A DNA stretch of 21,625 bases from CAYXDO01 sp964463485 (GCA_964463485.1 CAYXDO010000180.1:1-21625); one strand, 5' to 3'; shown: positions 1-7,133, counted from the stretch's first letter. Notes: generated from the sequence alone by a model not told the origin. Numbers and translations: made by a program.

Positions 1-221
1 TTCGCGTCCAAAGTCTTGCCAGATCGTGCGCGAACTTTGGGAGAAAGAGACTATACTCGCTCAATAAGCCGGATGACTACATCTTGGCGCTCGTCAAGAT
101 GATCGATGACGAGAGTGTTCGCGTCAGATACGTGCCGTTCCAGCGCGAGCCTGACTTCGGTGTCACGAGCGTGAACCACGATTTCGCCGACCTCCTCGCG
201 CGCGCGGAGGGCCCACGGTGA
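1..221 (+). CDS. C-terminal end of a DUF3883-like protein (5' truncated by window)
   Basis: An open frame enters from the left edge (codons in phase with base 3) and ends at TGA 219-221, giving about 72 residues. The visible part includes KPDDYILALVKM and REPDFGVTSVNHDF followed by a short tail. From memory this resembles the C-terminus of DUF3883 domains, which close large SNF2-type helicases and other proteins of defence islands; the helicase part, if any, lies outside the window. The stop overlaps a GTG (GTGA, 218-221) that could start the next gene, so it was probably the upstream member of an operon. The family call rests on motif memory only, so function is uncertain, but the frame reads as real coding sequence. 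Confidence 0.6.
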   Translation, partial: RVQSLARSCANFGRKRLYSLNKPDDYILALVKMIDDESVRVRYVPFQREPDFGVTSVNHDFADLLARAEGPR

Positions 222-690
222 CCTCTCGCTCGCTCATCGAGTGGCATACGCCGCGCGACTCAACGCCGTCGAACGTGGTGTCAAAGCGTCTCGCGGCGGC
301 TCGGGGTCGAGAGTCGTCACGTCACAACTGGTGGACGGCTACGTGCTACTCCTTGCCTCGCAGGTCAAGGCTTTGGCGCGACCTTCACACCGAATGCATC
401 GACCACTTCGTCCGACAACGATGACTTCATCGCGTTCGGCGGAGTCACGCACGCAGCGCAGCTGCTTCGCGACTTCCTTGGCGACAACAGGCAGCTTGAT
501 CGTGGGAACGCGCACTCCGGCTGACTTGGGGCCGACTTCGGCAGGTTTGGAATCGAATTCGTCCGCGAACTTGATGCGCGAGGCGCAGGAGTTCGCGCGG
601 CCCGTCTGGGCGTGGACGAACCGGCTCGCGAAGCACCGACGCTTGATGCGCAGCAAGTTGCTTCGTTTGACCGGCCACCGTCCCTGGTAG
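218..690 (+). pseudogene. Frame-disrupted coding remnant, possibly the start of a DUF1156-type gene
   Basis: No single frame gives a convincing protein here. A GTG at 218 overlapping the previous stop opens a 68-codon frame beginning TSRSLIEW and containing SSRHNWWTA. This weakly recalls the N-terminal LIE...P and H-x-WW pattern of DUF1156 methyltransferase-like proteins. From about 350 the best coding signal moves to another frame (NDDFIAFGGVTHAAQLL), hits TGA near 520, and continues in the same frame with FGRFGIEFVREL. The mix suggests one or two genes broken by indels and a stop. The parental family is a guess; that it is degraded coding DNA is more likely than not. Confidence 0.35.
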
Positions 691-694
691 GAGG
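689..694 (+). promoter_or_regulatory. Strong Shine-Dalgarno (AGGAGG)
   Basis: A perfect AGGAGG lies 8 bases before the ATG at 703. It is one of the clearest ribosome binding sites in the window and is the main reason for calling the 40-codon ORF that follows. Confidence 0.6.
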
Positions 695-702
695 ATGTTC
701 TG

Positions 703-825
703 ATGAAGACGAGCGAAACCGCCGAGCGGGTCGTGGGAGACCGCGTGGGTGTCGAGTATGGGCGCAGGACCGTCGTGGGATTCGTCAGGGAAGACCGCGA
801 TCCCATCGGCGTGGTCCTTCGATGA
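703..825 (+). CDS. Small hypothetical protein (40 aa) coupled to macrodomain gene
   Basis: The ATG at 703 is preceded by a perfect AGGAGG. The frame runs 40 codons to TGA 823-825, which overlaps the ATG of the macrodomain gene (ATGA at 822-825), so the two are probably translationally coupled. The peptide is charged and rich in valine and arginine (VVGDRVGVEYGRRTVVGFV) and looks like short beta strands. No family is recognised. It may be a genuine small partner, the residual N-terminus of a larger lost protein, or just a leader that delivers ribosomes to the macrodomain start. It lies where the toxin gene would sit in a DarTG-type pair but shows no DarT features. Confidence 0.45.
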   Translation: MKTSETAERVVGDRVGVEYGRRTVVGFVREDRDPIGVVLR

Positions 826-1301
826 TTGAACGCGGAGAGGAAAGCTTGCTGGCAGCCGACGTGGACGCCCTCGTGAATCCGGTCAACACGGTCGGGGTGA
901 TGGGGAAGGGACTCGCTCTGGCGTTCAAGGGGACGTTTCCAGAGTGCTTCGAGGAGTACGCCCGAGCGTGCCGGGACGGTGACGTTCGAATTGGTCAGAT
1001 GCACGTCGTGAGGCGTCTCGTGTCGCCACGATTCATCATCAACTTCCCGACCAAGGAGCACTGGAGACAGCCATCCCGGTTGGGCTTCATTGAGGCCGGC
1101 CTCCTCGACCTCGCCGCCCGTGTGCGCGAGCTGGAGATTGCTTCGATCGCCATTCCGGCGCTTGGCTGCGGCCTCGGAGGATTGAGCTGGGCCGACGTGC
1201 GCCCTCGAATTGTCGATTCCTTCTCCGACTTGCCTTTGGTTCGGGTCGTGCTGTTCGAGCCGGACGCCGCGACCCAACCCCAACAGGACTATCGAGAGTA
1301 G
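822..1301 (+). CDS. DarG-like macrodomain protein (orphan ADP-ribosyl hydrolase)
   Basis: This 159-residue single-domain protein closely follows the DarG/TARG1-type macrodomain: an early NPVNTVGVMGKGLAL segment (ADP-ribose binding loop with the following G-K-G), FIINFPTKEHW in the middle, and IPALGCGLGGLSW as the second loop. In DarG this domain removes ADP-ribose that the toxin DarT attaches to DNA. Here the DarG C-terminal region is absent and no intact DarT lies upstream. The start at 822 is chosen because it overlaps the preceding stop and matches the usual N-terminal distance to the first motif; the frame is open further upstream but without such support. The next gene begins 4 bp after the stop. 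It could be an orphan antitoxin or a protective hydrolase retained from a decayed module. Confidence 0.85.
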   Translation: MIERGEESLLAADVDALVNPVNTVGVMGKGLALAFKGTFPECFEEYARACRDGDVRIGQMHVVRRLVSPRFIINFPTKEHWRQPSRLGFIEAGLLDLAARVRELEIASIAIPALGCGLGGLSWADVRPRIVDSFSDLPLVRVVLFEPDAATQPQQDYRE

Positions 1302-1305
1302 ACCG

Positions 1306-1812
1306 ATGAGTAACGATAACCTCCTCCTCGCGCTTCGCAGGTGCGCGCCCTCGGACGACCGCGATCCTCGTGAGAACCTCATCACCGAAGCCTTCGCCTG
1401 GCTCTTGCGCTCGCACCCTGGCTTGGCCGCGACGTTCCTCGCTCGGCTCACGTCGGCGAAGCCTCTGCCTCTACTGCAGCTCGACCCAGGCTCCGTACAC
1501 TGGCGAACTCAAGTCGTCGAGAAGGGCGCGCGGTTCGATGTGGTGGCAGAGAGCGACAGCGCGGCGCTCGAAGGCTCCGGCGAATCCGCCGCAGCCGACC
1601 TTGTGAAGAATCTCGGTGACAAGGCCGACCTCGCGAAGGAGCTTTGTTACCGTCTCTACACCCTCTGCGAACGTAAGAAGCGCGCGACGGAGGCCATGAG
1701 CTACAACGGGCTCGTCCAGAGCTGGCCGGAGATCGTGCGTCTCTCGCGCGGCGAAACGACGAAAGCAGCAGCGATCCAAGGCCACCTCGGATTCGGGGAC
1801 GACGAAGAATGA
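1306..1812 (+). CDS. Shortened PD-(D/E)XK nuclease-like / DUF1156-like chimeric protein
   Basis: This 168-residue ORF starts 4 bp after the macrodomain gene. Residues 1-90 (RDPRENLITEAFAWLLRS, later ARFDVVAE) resemble the start of PD-(D/E)XK nuclease-family proteins, including the first acidic residue of the core. The expected E-x-K strand and downstream half are missing. From about residue 98 the sequence (CYRLYTLCERKKRATEAM, YNGLVQSWPEIVRL) instead resembles, from memory, the C-terminus of DUF1156 proteins. I infer that a deletion fused two genes. The frame is open and overlaps the ATPase gene by ATGA, so a product is probably made, but nuclease activity is doubtful. Confidence is high for the ORF and moderate for the chimera. 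Confidence 0.6.
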   Translation: MSNDNLLLALRRCAPSDDRDPRENLITEAFAWLLRSHPGLAATFLARLTSAKPLPLLQLDPGSVHWRTQVVEKGARFDVVAESDSAALEGSGESAAADLVKNLGDKADLAKELCYRLYTLCERKKRATEAMSYNGLVQSWPEIVRLSRGETTKAAAIQGHLGFGDDEE

Positions 1813-2939
1813 GACTCTTCAGTGTCGCCTTTCAGAATTTTCGTATCCTGCGAGCCGTGACGCTCGACCACCTGCCGAAGCTCGTGGTTCTCGTGGGTAT
1901 GAACGGGTCAGGCAAGTCTACGTTCCTGGACGTACTCAGCTTTCTGCGGGACGCGGTGGACCAGAACGCGCAACGCGCTTGCCTTGTGCGAGGCGGATAT
2001 TCTGAGGTCCTCAGCCGAGGTTCGTCCGGCGATCTGGGCTTCTATCTGACCTTCGAGAACGCCGGGTCCGCTTCCTTCGGAGTCAGCCTCGGCGCGACAG
2101 ACGATCGGGCGGTCACAGTCAAACGCGAGGAGCTTCGGATTACCAAAGGTGCTGAACGCGACCCCTGGCAGCGGTTCGAATTCGTCAATGGAAGGGGTGA
2201 AGTTGTGACCAGCGAGGGCGACGGCTTTCCTGAGAAGGTCGCGCTGACGATGGACACACCAGAGCGTCTTGCGCTGGGCGCGCTGGGCCTGTTCCGTGGC
2301 CCAATGTCGGAGGTCCGTTCGTATCTGCAGAGCTGCCGGATCTCCACGTACGACCTCGATCGAAGCCTCAGCGCGAGTCGGACGCCCGTACTCTCGCAGC
2401 TCGCGCGGCGCGTGGACGAGCTTCGGCAGGCTCAGCCGGATCAGTACGAAGCACTGATGGCCGACCTTCGCCACCGGATTCCCGCGGTCCAAGAGGTCTC
2501 TATCCGACGCGACGAGGACGGAGGGGCTAATCTCGATTTCTTCGACGCGGGCTTCGAGAAGGGGATCTCGGCCGACGCGATGTCACAGGGCACTCTCAAA
2601 CAGCTCTCCTACTTGATGATGCTCCGAGTATCCAAGCCCGAGCCCGTGTTGATGCTGGAGGAGCCCGAGCATCACTTCGACGCCAGACTCCTGGGCCACT
2701 TGGTCGAGGATCTTCGCGACTACGCCCGGCGGGGAAGTCAGGTCTTCCTCAGCACCCATTCTCCAGAGCTTCTCGACGCCGTGGATCTCGACGAGATCAT
2801 CTGGTTCGAGCGCCAGAAGGACGGATTTTCCAAGATCTACCGACCTTCGGATCTACCCCTGCTCAAAAACCTGGTCGCCGAAGGCGATCTTCCCGGTGTC
2901 TTGTGGAGACAGGGCGTGTTCGAGGCCGCGAAGCCATGA
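1809..2939 (+). CDS. AAA family ATPase (OLD/ABC-like, AAA_21 type), defence-associated
   Basis: This 376-residue protein has a full ATP-binding set of the SMC/OLD-like class: Walker A GMNGSGKST near residues 30-38, a signature-like MSQGTLKQLSYLMML near 258, Walker B LMLEEPEHHFD near 280-290, and the switch histidine in FLSTHSPELLD near 312. Length is normal for stand-alone AAA_21 proteins. The start overlaps the previous stop (ATGA 1809-1812) and its own stop overlaps the DUF4276 start (ATGA 2936-2939), so the two proteins should be made together. In PARIS and OLD-type systems such ATPases sense phage and control a TOPRIM-like effector; I infer the same division of labour here. No damage is seen. 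Confidence 0.9.
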   Translation: MRLFSVAFQNFRILRAVTLDHLPKLVVLVGMNGSGKSTFLDVLSFLRDAVDQNAQRACLVRGGYSEVLSRGSSGDLGFYLTFENAGSASFGVSLGATDDRAVTVKREELRITKGAERDPWQRFEFVNGRGEVVTSEGDGFPEKVALTMDTPERLALGALGLFRGPMSEVRSYLQSCRISTYDLDRSLSASRTPVLSQLARRVDELRQAQPDQYEALMADLRHRIPAVQEVSIRRDEDGGANLDFFDAGFEKGISADAMSQGTLKQLSYLMMLRVSKPEPVLMLEEPEHHFDARLLGHLVEDLRDYARRGSQVFLSTHSPELLDAVDLDEIIWFERQKDGFSKIYRPSDLPLLKNLVAEGDLPGVLWRQGVFEAAKP

Positions 2940-3520
2940 GCCGTGTCGTGTTCTTTCTCGAAGAGCCGTCCATGGCGGACTTCCTGAAGACCTTGCTCCC
3001 GCGCCTCTTTCCGGATCTCGCCTTCGTTTGCGTCGTTCACGACGGAAAGCAGGATCTGGAGAAGCGCCTGACGGCGCGCCTGCGGGCTTTTCGCGAGCCC
3101 GGCGTCCGATTCGTCGTCGTTCGTGACCAAGACCGAGAGGACTGCCGACAGCTCAAGGCGCGTCTCCTGCAACTCTGCCGGGCATCCGGCCGCACCGAAG
3201 TATTGGTTCGCATCGCGTGTCGAGAGCTTGAAGCCTGGTACCTGGGGGACCTCGAAGCAGTCGCGAACGCCTACGGCCGAACCGAGCTGAGGTTCGAGTC
3301 GCGCAAGAAGGCGTTTCGAACCCCTGACTCCATCCAGAAGCCATCGGAATGGCTCCTCAAGCTCATTCCGGAGTTTCAGAAGCGATCGGGCGCGATTCGG
3401 TTGGGACAGTCGATCTCGGTCTCGCGAAACCAATCACGGAGTTTCCAGGTCTTCGTAACCGGCCTCGCGAAGCTGGCAGAAGAGCCGGTCCACGGCGCCG
3501 GTTCAGCAGGGGAAAATTGA
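2936..3520 (+). CDS. DUF4276 family protein (TOPRIM-like effector candidate)
   Basis: This 194-residue protein has the DUF4276 layout: an N-terminal strand with acidic pair FFLEEPSM (E9, E10), a central VVVRDQDREDC (D64, D66), and IACRELEAWYLGD around 94-105. These acidic positions match the metal-binding pattern of TOPRIM-like nucleases. Length fits the family (about 190-210). The ATG at 2936 overlaps the ATPase stop, so it forms a two-gene unit with the upstream ATPase, comparable to ATPase plus TOPRIM defence pairs. From memory, a DUF4276 component occurs in the Menshen system, but correspondence is not established. The stop overlaps the next ATG by one base (3520). It appears intact. Confidence 0.8.
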   Translation: MSRVVFFLEEPSMADFLKTLLPRLFPDLAFVCVVHDGKQDLEKRLTARLRAFREPGVRFVVVRDQDREDCRQLKARLLQLCRASGRTEVLVRIACRELEAWYLGDLEAVANAYGRTELRFESRKKAFRTPDSIQKPSEWLLKLIPEFQKRSGAIRLGQSISVSRNQSRSFQVFVTGLAKLAEEPVHGAGSAGEN

Positions 3521-3843
3521 TGGCGATGAGCAACCACGATCGGGTCTCGAAAGGCATCGCTCTCCTGAAAGCGGGTCTCGCGCCCTTCGTCGAGCGTGAG
3601 TTGGTCAGCGTCTACAAAGACAAGGCGCTCAGCGAGGCCAAGACGCTGCTGCCTCCAGACGACCGGATCAACGGTAACCGCGCGATCGCACAGTGGGATG
3701 CGAGTGTTTTGCTGAAGGTCACGTGCGACGGCTGGAATGAGGTCTTCAGCCGCACCCTGGGCCGGTCCGAGCGATCACTCGTGCAGGAGCTTCGAGACTG
3801 GCGCAACAAGTGGGCGCATCAAACACCCTTTAACACCCTTTAG
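3520..3843 (+). CDS. Swt1-family HEPN domain protein, truncated by a frameshift
   Basis: The 107-residue product begins with RVSKGIALLKAGLAPFVERE and ends just after LRDWRNKWAHQ. This is the Swt1-type HEPN fold, with an intact R-x4-H motif (R95, H100) that in HEPN ribonucleases is catalytic. The domain normally begins much larger proteins (for example DUF499 or BREX-type proteins). The ATG at 3520 overlaps the DUF4276 stop by one base and has a purine-rich AGGGGAA upstream. An exact 10-bp tandem duplication at 3822-3841 shifts the frame and creates TAG at 3841. Removing one copy restores reading into SSDDTDRALDST downstream. The isolated HEPN domain may still fold; whether it is toxic, harmless or dead cannot be told from sequence. 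Confidence 0.8.
   Translation: MAMSNHDRVSKGIALLKAGLAPFVERELVSVYKDKALSEAKTLLPPDDRINGNRAIAQWDASVLLKVTCDGWNEVFSRTLGRSERSLVQELRDWRNKWAHQTPFNTL
3822..3841 (+). repeat. 10-bp exact tandem duplication causing a frameshift
   Basis: The unit aacacccttt occurs twice in immediate succession (3822-3831 and 3832-3841) inside the HEPN gene. Deleting either copy joins TPF to SSDDTDRALDS in one frame, which matches how this domain normally continues. It looks like a recent slippage event. Confidence 0.85.
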
Positions 3844-4302
3844 CTCCGACGACACCGACCGTGCGCTCGACTCGACCGTACCTTTGCTGACCGCCATCTC
3901 CGCCTCAGAGGCCGACGAGGTCGCGAAGCTCAAGCGACTGCCGTGGAGACGAAATCGCGACTCAGAAGGTCGAGCGCTTCAAATCGACGAAATCGGGCGC
4001 AGCGAGGACAAGAGTTCCGTCAACCATTACCTCGCGCTGCTCCGCGCCATGCTCGGATAGCTGTCGAAATCAACGGGCTCATCGCCGTGCCGAAGGTTCG
4101 CCGACTGGACGAGAAGCCCTTCCGCCCGGACGTGTTCGCGCTGAATGCGACCGCAATCTCTACGGGCATGCGTGGCCGACTCGCCTCTGCGCGATCGGCT
4201 GAATGGGCGCATCTCGAGCACGTCCCGACCGAGCGGCTCGAGCAAATGGCCAAGCGGCTTCAAGAGGCGGCGGAGTCTACCGCGCACGATCAGACGGTTT
4301 GA
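3842..4302 (+). pseudogene. Downstream remnant of the Swt1-HEPN gene and further degraded coding sequence
   Basis: After the duplication, the original reading continues in the +2 frame (DDTDRALDSTVPLL, ISASEADEVAKLKR) to a stop at 4058-4060. The DDTxRALD and SEADEV segments are what normally follow the HEPN motif. From roughly 4060 another frame carries coding-like sequence (VEINGLIAVPKVRRLDEKP, then LEQMAKRLQEAAEST) to TGA at 4300-4302, suggesting another frameshift or a fusion to a different gene. No later ATPase or DUF499 motifs are visible, so most of the original protein is gone. The family of the second part is not recognised. Confidence 0.55.
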
Positions 4303-4401
4303 GATCAACAAACGAATTCCATTCGGTCGACTTGCTAGACTGAGCCGAGAAGCCAAGAATGTGGAGTTGTCTCTTCATTTCTGACGGGCCACGCTCGGAT
4401 C

Positions 4402-4662
4402 ATGGTCGAGCCTAGGATTGAATATACGGGCGAGGTGCTCTCGCGAGAAGAAATCTGGCGACGTTATCCCAACGAATGGGTTGTGCTCACCGATATTGTC
4501 GTCGAAAATACGAATTTTGAAGCAGGCGCCCTGTATGCTCGAAGCTCTGATCGAGCTTCGCTTCGAGATATCATTCGAAGCCTCAAGCGAGTTGCCGTTT
4601 TCTGGACTGGTGAGCGCGAGCCCATCATCCTCGGGCCACTTCTCAGTGTGCCGCAGGTTTGA
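4402..4662 (+). CDS. Small hypothetical protein, partner of a retropepsin-like protease
   Basis: This 86-residue frame begins at ATG 4402. The protein has a YPNEWVVLTDIVVEN core and a FWTGERE segment near the end. Short proteins of this sort, recalling DUF5678-like sequences, often precede a single-domain aspartyl protease gene, and here remnants of exactly such a gene follow with a 17-bp overlap. Function is unknown. The 99 bp upstream (4303-4401) contain a TAGACT that could be a -10 element but no matching -35 was found. The ORF looks intact and its product may persist without its partner. Confidence 0.6.
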   Translation: MVEPRIEYTGEVLSREEIWRRYPNEWVVLTDIVVENTNFEAGALYARSSDRASLRDIIRSLKRVAVFWTGEREPIILGPLLSVPQV

Positions 4663-4880
4663 CCCCAAGCGTCGCGGGATTTCGGTGGACGTCGATCTCT
4701 GGGTCCGGTCGGAGTAGGCGTCTACACTTTTGTTCTCGATACAGGCTCACCCGTCACCATCGTCGATCCGAGCGTTGCCGACGAGCGCGGCTATGGCGCG
4801 CGAATGGGCAAGGCGTTCAGCTCATTCTGGGCGATGGGCGCCACGATTCTTTCGGGATCTCGCGGGCTGTCTTCCAGCAC
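4646..4880 (+). pseudogene. Retropepsin-like aspartyl protease gene, frameshifted and truncated
   Basis: A GTG at 4646 opens a frame reading RRFDPKRRGISVDVDLW, which stops at 4715-4717. In the next frame the sequence continues GPVGVGVYTFVLDTGSPVTI, with the catalytic D-T-G of retropepsin-like proteases, then DPSVADERGYG. Adding one G to the GGG at 4701-4703 joins the two smoothly, so a single-base deletion is the likely lesion. Around 4790-4806 the coding signal changes frame again (NGQGVQLILGDGRHDSFG). The sequence runs into the 3' end of the convergent lipoprotein gene. An intact protease of this type would be about 110-130 residues; this copy should be dead unless the frameshifts are sequencing errors. 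Confidence 0.7.
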
Positions 4881-6179
4881 TCACGGCCCCGGCGGCTCGA
4901 GCATGACGAGCGTCGCATGCTCACTTTCCTCGTCGCGCGTCCCCAAACCCACCACGCCCTGGTCGTCGAAGACGCAGAGGAACTTCAGAGTGTCCGGATG
5001 GACGAACTGCGCCGGACAGAAGTCCCCCAGCGACTGCCGATACCAGGCGAACGACCCGGCCGCGCCCGCCGCCAAAAATCCGTCCTGATACTGAACCAAC
5101 GCATTTACATGCAGCGAGAAAACCTTCGAGGCGCGAAGCGGAACCAGCCCCGCTCCACCGTCGACCCAGAAATCTCCGTCCTGCGAGCCCACGATGAGAC
5201 CAACTCCTTCAGCCCAGCCGACCGAGTTCAGACCCACCCCGCCGAGCTCGGTGGTCTCGACGCGCTCTCCCTCCACCGAAACGAAGACGTTGGAGCCCCC
5301 TAGCACTGCGTGCGCGCGGCCCGGACCTCTACTCAGCACCGAACCCCTGGCGCTCAGCGACAACCCGGGCGGGCCGAACTCGTGCAAACTCTCCCAGGCC
5401 CCGTTCCGAAATCGCCCAAACGTACCAGTCGCCCATGACAATCCGAACACATCGAGCCCACCTGCCTCCGTTCCGGCGATCCAATTGTGCTCCGGAGAGT
5501 CACTGCCCTCGATCCAACTCAGCTCGATGCGGTCCTCGAGCTCGGCGACCCGATATAGACCCCGCTGAGAGCCTGCGACGAGCGACGAGCCCACCTGCGC
5601 CATCGTCCGAACTTGATCACCCTCCGGAATCTGAACGTCGAGCTCTGTTGCCACGCCGTCTCGACCGAGCCGGAATGCGCGACCGACACTGTCGCCGAAC
5701 AGCACCGTCTTGCCGCGAGGGACCGCCCAGTCCGTCGGATTCGGATAGGGCAGGACAACCAGCCTGGGCGCAAATGGACACGCTGTAGGAATGGGCGGCC
5801 GCTCGCGAGGCTGCGACACTTTCCAAGAAGTCAGCGCGCCCTCGACCCACTCACTCGCGATGGTCTCGTCCGGCTGAGGCAGGCGCACACTCGCCTCGTC
5901 CGGTCCCGCGACCCGGATGGGCTCCCTCGGTATTCGAAGCCGGGTTCGATAGCCCATGAGCTCGACCCGCAGCTGCGTGTCGTCATCGACCTCCCCTCGA
6001 TGCATCTGCGTGCTCGAGCCCAGATCGAGGTGCGCGAAGGCGCTCTGACCGTTCTCGTAAACGGCGACGACGACCGACTCGAACTCGCCCAGCTCCGGTG
6101 CGGCCAAAGTCACGAGCGGAGTATCCGCACAGCCCACCGCCAACGCGCACGCGGCCGGAACCATCGTGGACCGAGCCAT
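4881..6179 (-). CDS. Predicted lipoprotein with propeller-like repeats, unknown function
   Basis: The 432-residue protein starts with a short hydrophobic signal ending ACALAVGC, a plausible though slightly irregular lipobox, so it is probably lipidated and anchored outside the inner membrane. ATG 6179 is preferred; a GTG two codons upstream is possible. There is an N-terminal beta-rich part, then from about residue 140 many short strand-turn units of the type found in beta propellers (SLVAGSQRGLYRV, GLIVGSQDGDFWV, GFLAAGAAGSFAWY). No catalytic motif is recognised. Genes of this style are common in myxobacteria and are usually annotated hypothetical. It is convergent with the decayed protease gene. 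Confidence 0.8.
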   Translation of the reverse strand: MARSTMVPAACALAVGCADTPLVTLAAPELGEFESVVVAVYENGQSAFAHLDLGSSTQMHRGEVDDDTQLRVELMGYRTRLRIPREPIRVAGPDEASVRLPQPDETIASEWVEGALTSWKVSQPRERPPIPTACPFAPRLVVLPYPNPTDWAVPRGKTVLFGDSVGRAFRLGRDGVATELDVQIPEGDQVRTMAQVGSSLVAGSQRGLYRVAELEDRIELSWIEGSDSPEHNWIAGTEAGGLDVFGLSWATGTFGRFRNGAWESLHEFGPPGLSLSARGSVLSRGPGRAHAVLGGSNVFVSVEGERVETTELGGVGLNSVGWAEGVGLIVGSQDGDFWVDGGAGLVPLRASKVFSLHVNALVQYQDGFLAAGAAGSFAWYRQSLGDFCPAQFVHPDTLKFLCVFDDQGVVGLGTRDEESEHATLVMLEPPGP

Positions 6180-6239
6180 CGACACACCGTACCACGATGT
6201 CTCGCAGACCGTGGCGCTTCTCCCGGAGCCGCGGACGGA

Positions 6240-6932
6240 TCAGAAGGTGCACATCCACTGACTCTCTGCGAAACCCATTTTGGTCAAAGGCGCGCAAAGG
6301 TCGGCCGGAACGGGCGCACGCACGACGATCTCCCGATCGAACATCGGATGCGGAAACCGAAGCTCGAGCGCGTGCAGGGCGATCCGAGAGAGTGCGTAGA
6401 GCTCCCGAAATCGGCGATTGAGGGGCCCCTTGCCGTGCGTCGAGTCGCCGATCACGGGATGGTCGAGGTGTTTGAGGTGCCGGCGGATTTGGTGAAAGCG
6501 CCCGGTCAGCGGCTGCGCGAGCACGAGGGACACGGTCCGCGGGTCGATGTCGACCGACGCGACCGTTCGAAACTTGGTCTTCGCTGGGACACGCGGAGCG
6601 ATTACACCTCGCTCACGCGGTCCCGAGGGCACGGGATGGTCGATGAGTCCCTCCAGCGGCGGAGTGCCTCGGACCAACGCCAAGTAGACCTTGCGGACCG
6701 TGCCCGCCTCGAACGCTCCGGACAAAGCTCGCGCCGCGTCGAAGTGGCGCGCCACGACCAGCGCTCCGCTCGTGCCGCGATCCAGCCGATGAACCGGTCG
6801 AGGATCGCGCTCCCCTTGCGCCCGTAAGAGATCGACCACGAATGGTCCATCCACTCCGATCCCTCGATGGGCGAGCGCGCCGCTCGGCTTGCAGACCACG
6901 AGCAAAAACTCGTCCTCGTAGAGCACGTCCAC
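6240..6932 (-). CDS. truC: RluA-family tRNA pseudouridine synthase, TruC-like
   Basis: This protein isomerises uridine to pseudouridine in RNA. The RluA-family catalytic motif HRLDRGTSG is present with D51 as the nucleophile, and the later LTGRFHQIRRHLKHLDHPVIG block is typical. The short N-terminus (VLYEDEFLLVVCKPSG) with no S4 domain, the LKHLDHPVIGDSTHG segment and the overall length of about 230 point to TruC (position 65 of tRNA) rather than RluC or RluD. The frame is open back to ATG 7046, but the GTG at 6932 matches the start of TruC proteins, so it is chosen; a longer N-terminus is possible. The cytosolic gene is divergent from the metallophosphoesterase. Confidence 0.85.
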   Translation of the reverse strand: MDVLYEDEFLLVVCKPSGALAHRGIGVDGPFVVDLLRAQGERDPRPVHRLDRGTSGALVVARHFDAARALSGAFEAGTVRKVYLALVRGTPPLEGLIDHPVPSGPRERGVIAPRVPAKTKFRTVASVDIDPRTVSLVLAQPLTGRFHQIRRHLKHLDHPVIGDSTHGKGPLNRRFRELYALSRIALHALELRFPHPMFDREIVVRAPVPADLCAPLTKMGFAESQWMCTF

Positions 6933-7133
6933 GACTCGTCGCAGCGAACGATGCCTGGCACCGAGCGTCAACGAGGGATGTCCAGCGGACTCAGATGGGT
7001 CGATTCGGCGGAGCTCGCAAGCTCGGGCCGATGAGTTGTCGTACACATCCGTCGGAACGCCTTGGTGGCTCGCCGAACGGGCCGAACGGCCTCGGCAGTT
7101 GCGAGTTGCCTACAAAGCCGCTACCTCGACCAG

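Noticed and set aside
222..702. Possible DarT toxin upstream of the macrodomain
   Set aside because: The position fits, but none of the frames shows DarT-like motifs, so a DarTG pair is not claimed.
339..1451. Long open frame on the - strand (370 codons)
   Set aside because: It lies opposite the macrodomain gene and the start of the nuclease-like ORF, which have strong motifs and overlapping starts and stops; the - strand product has no recognisable motif.
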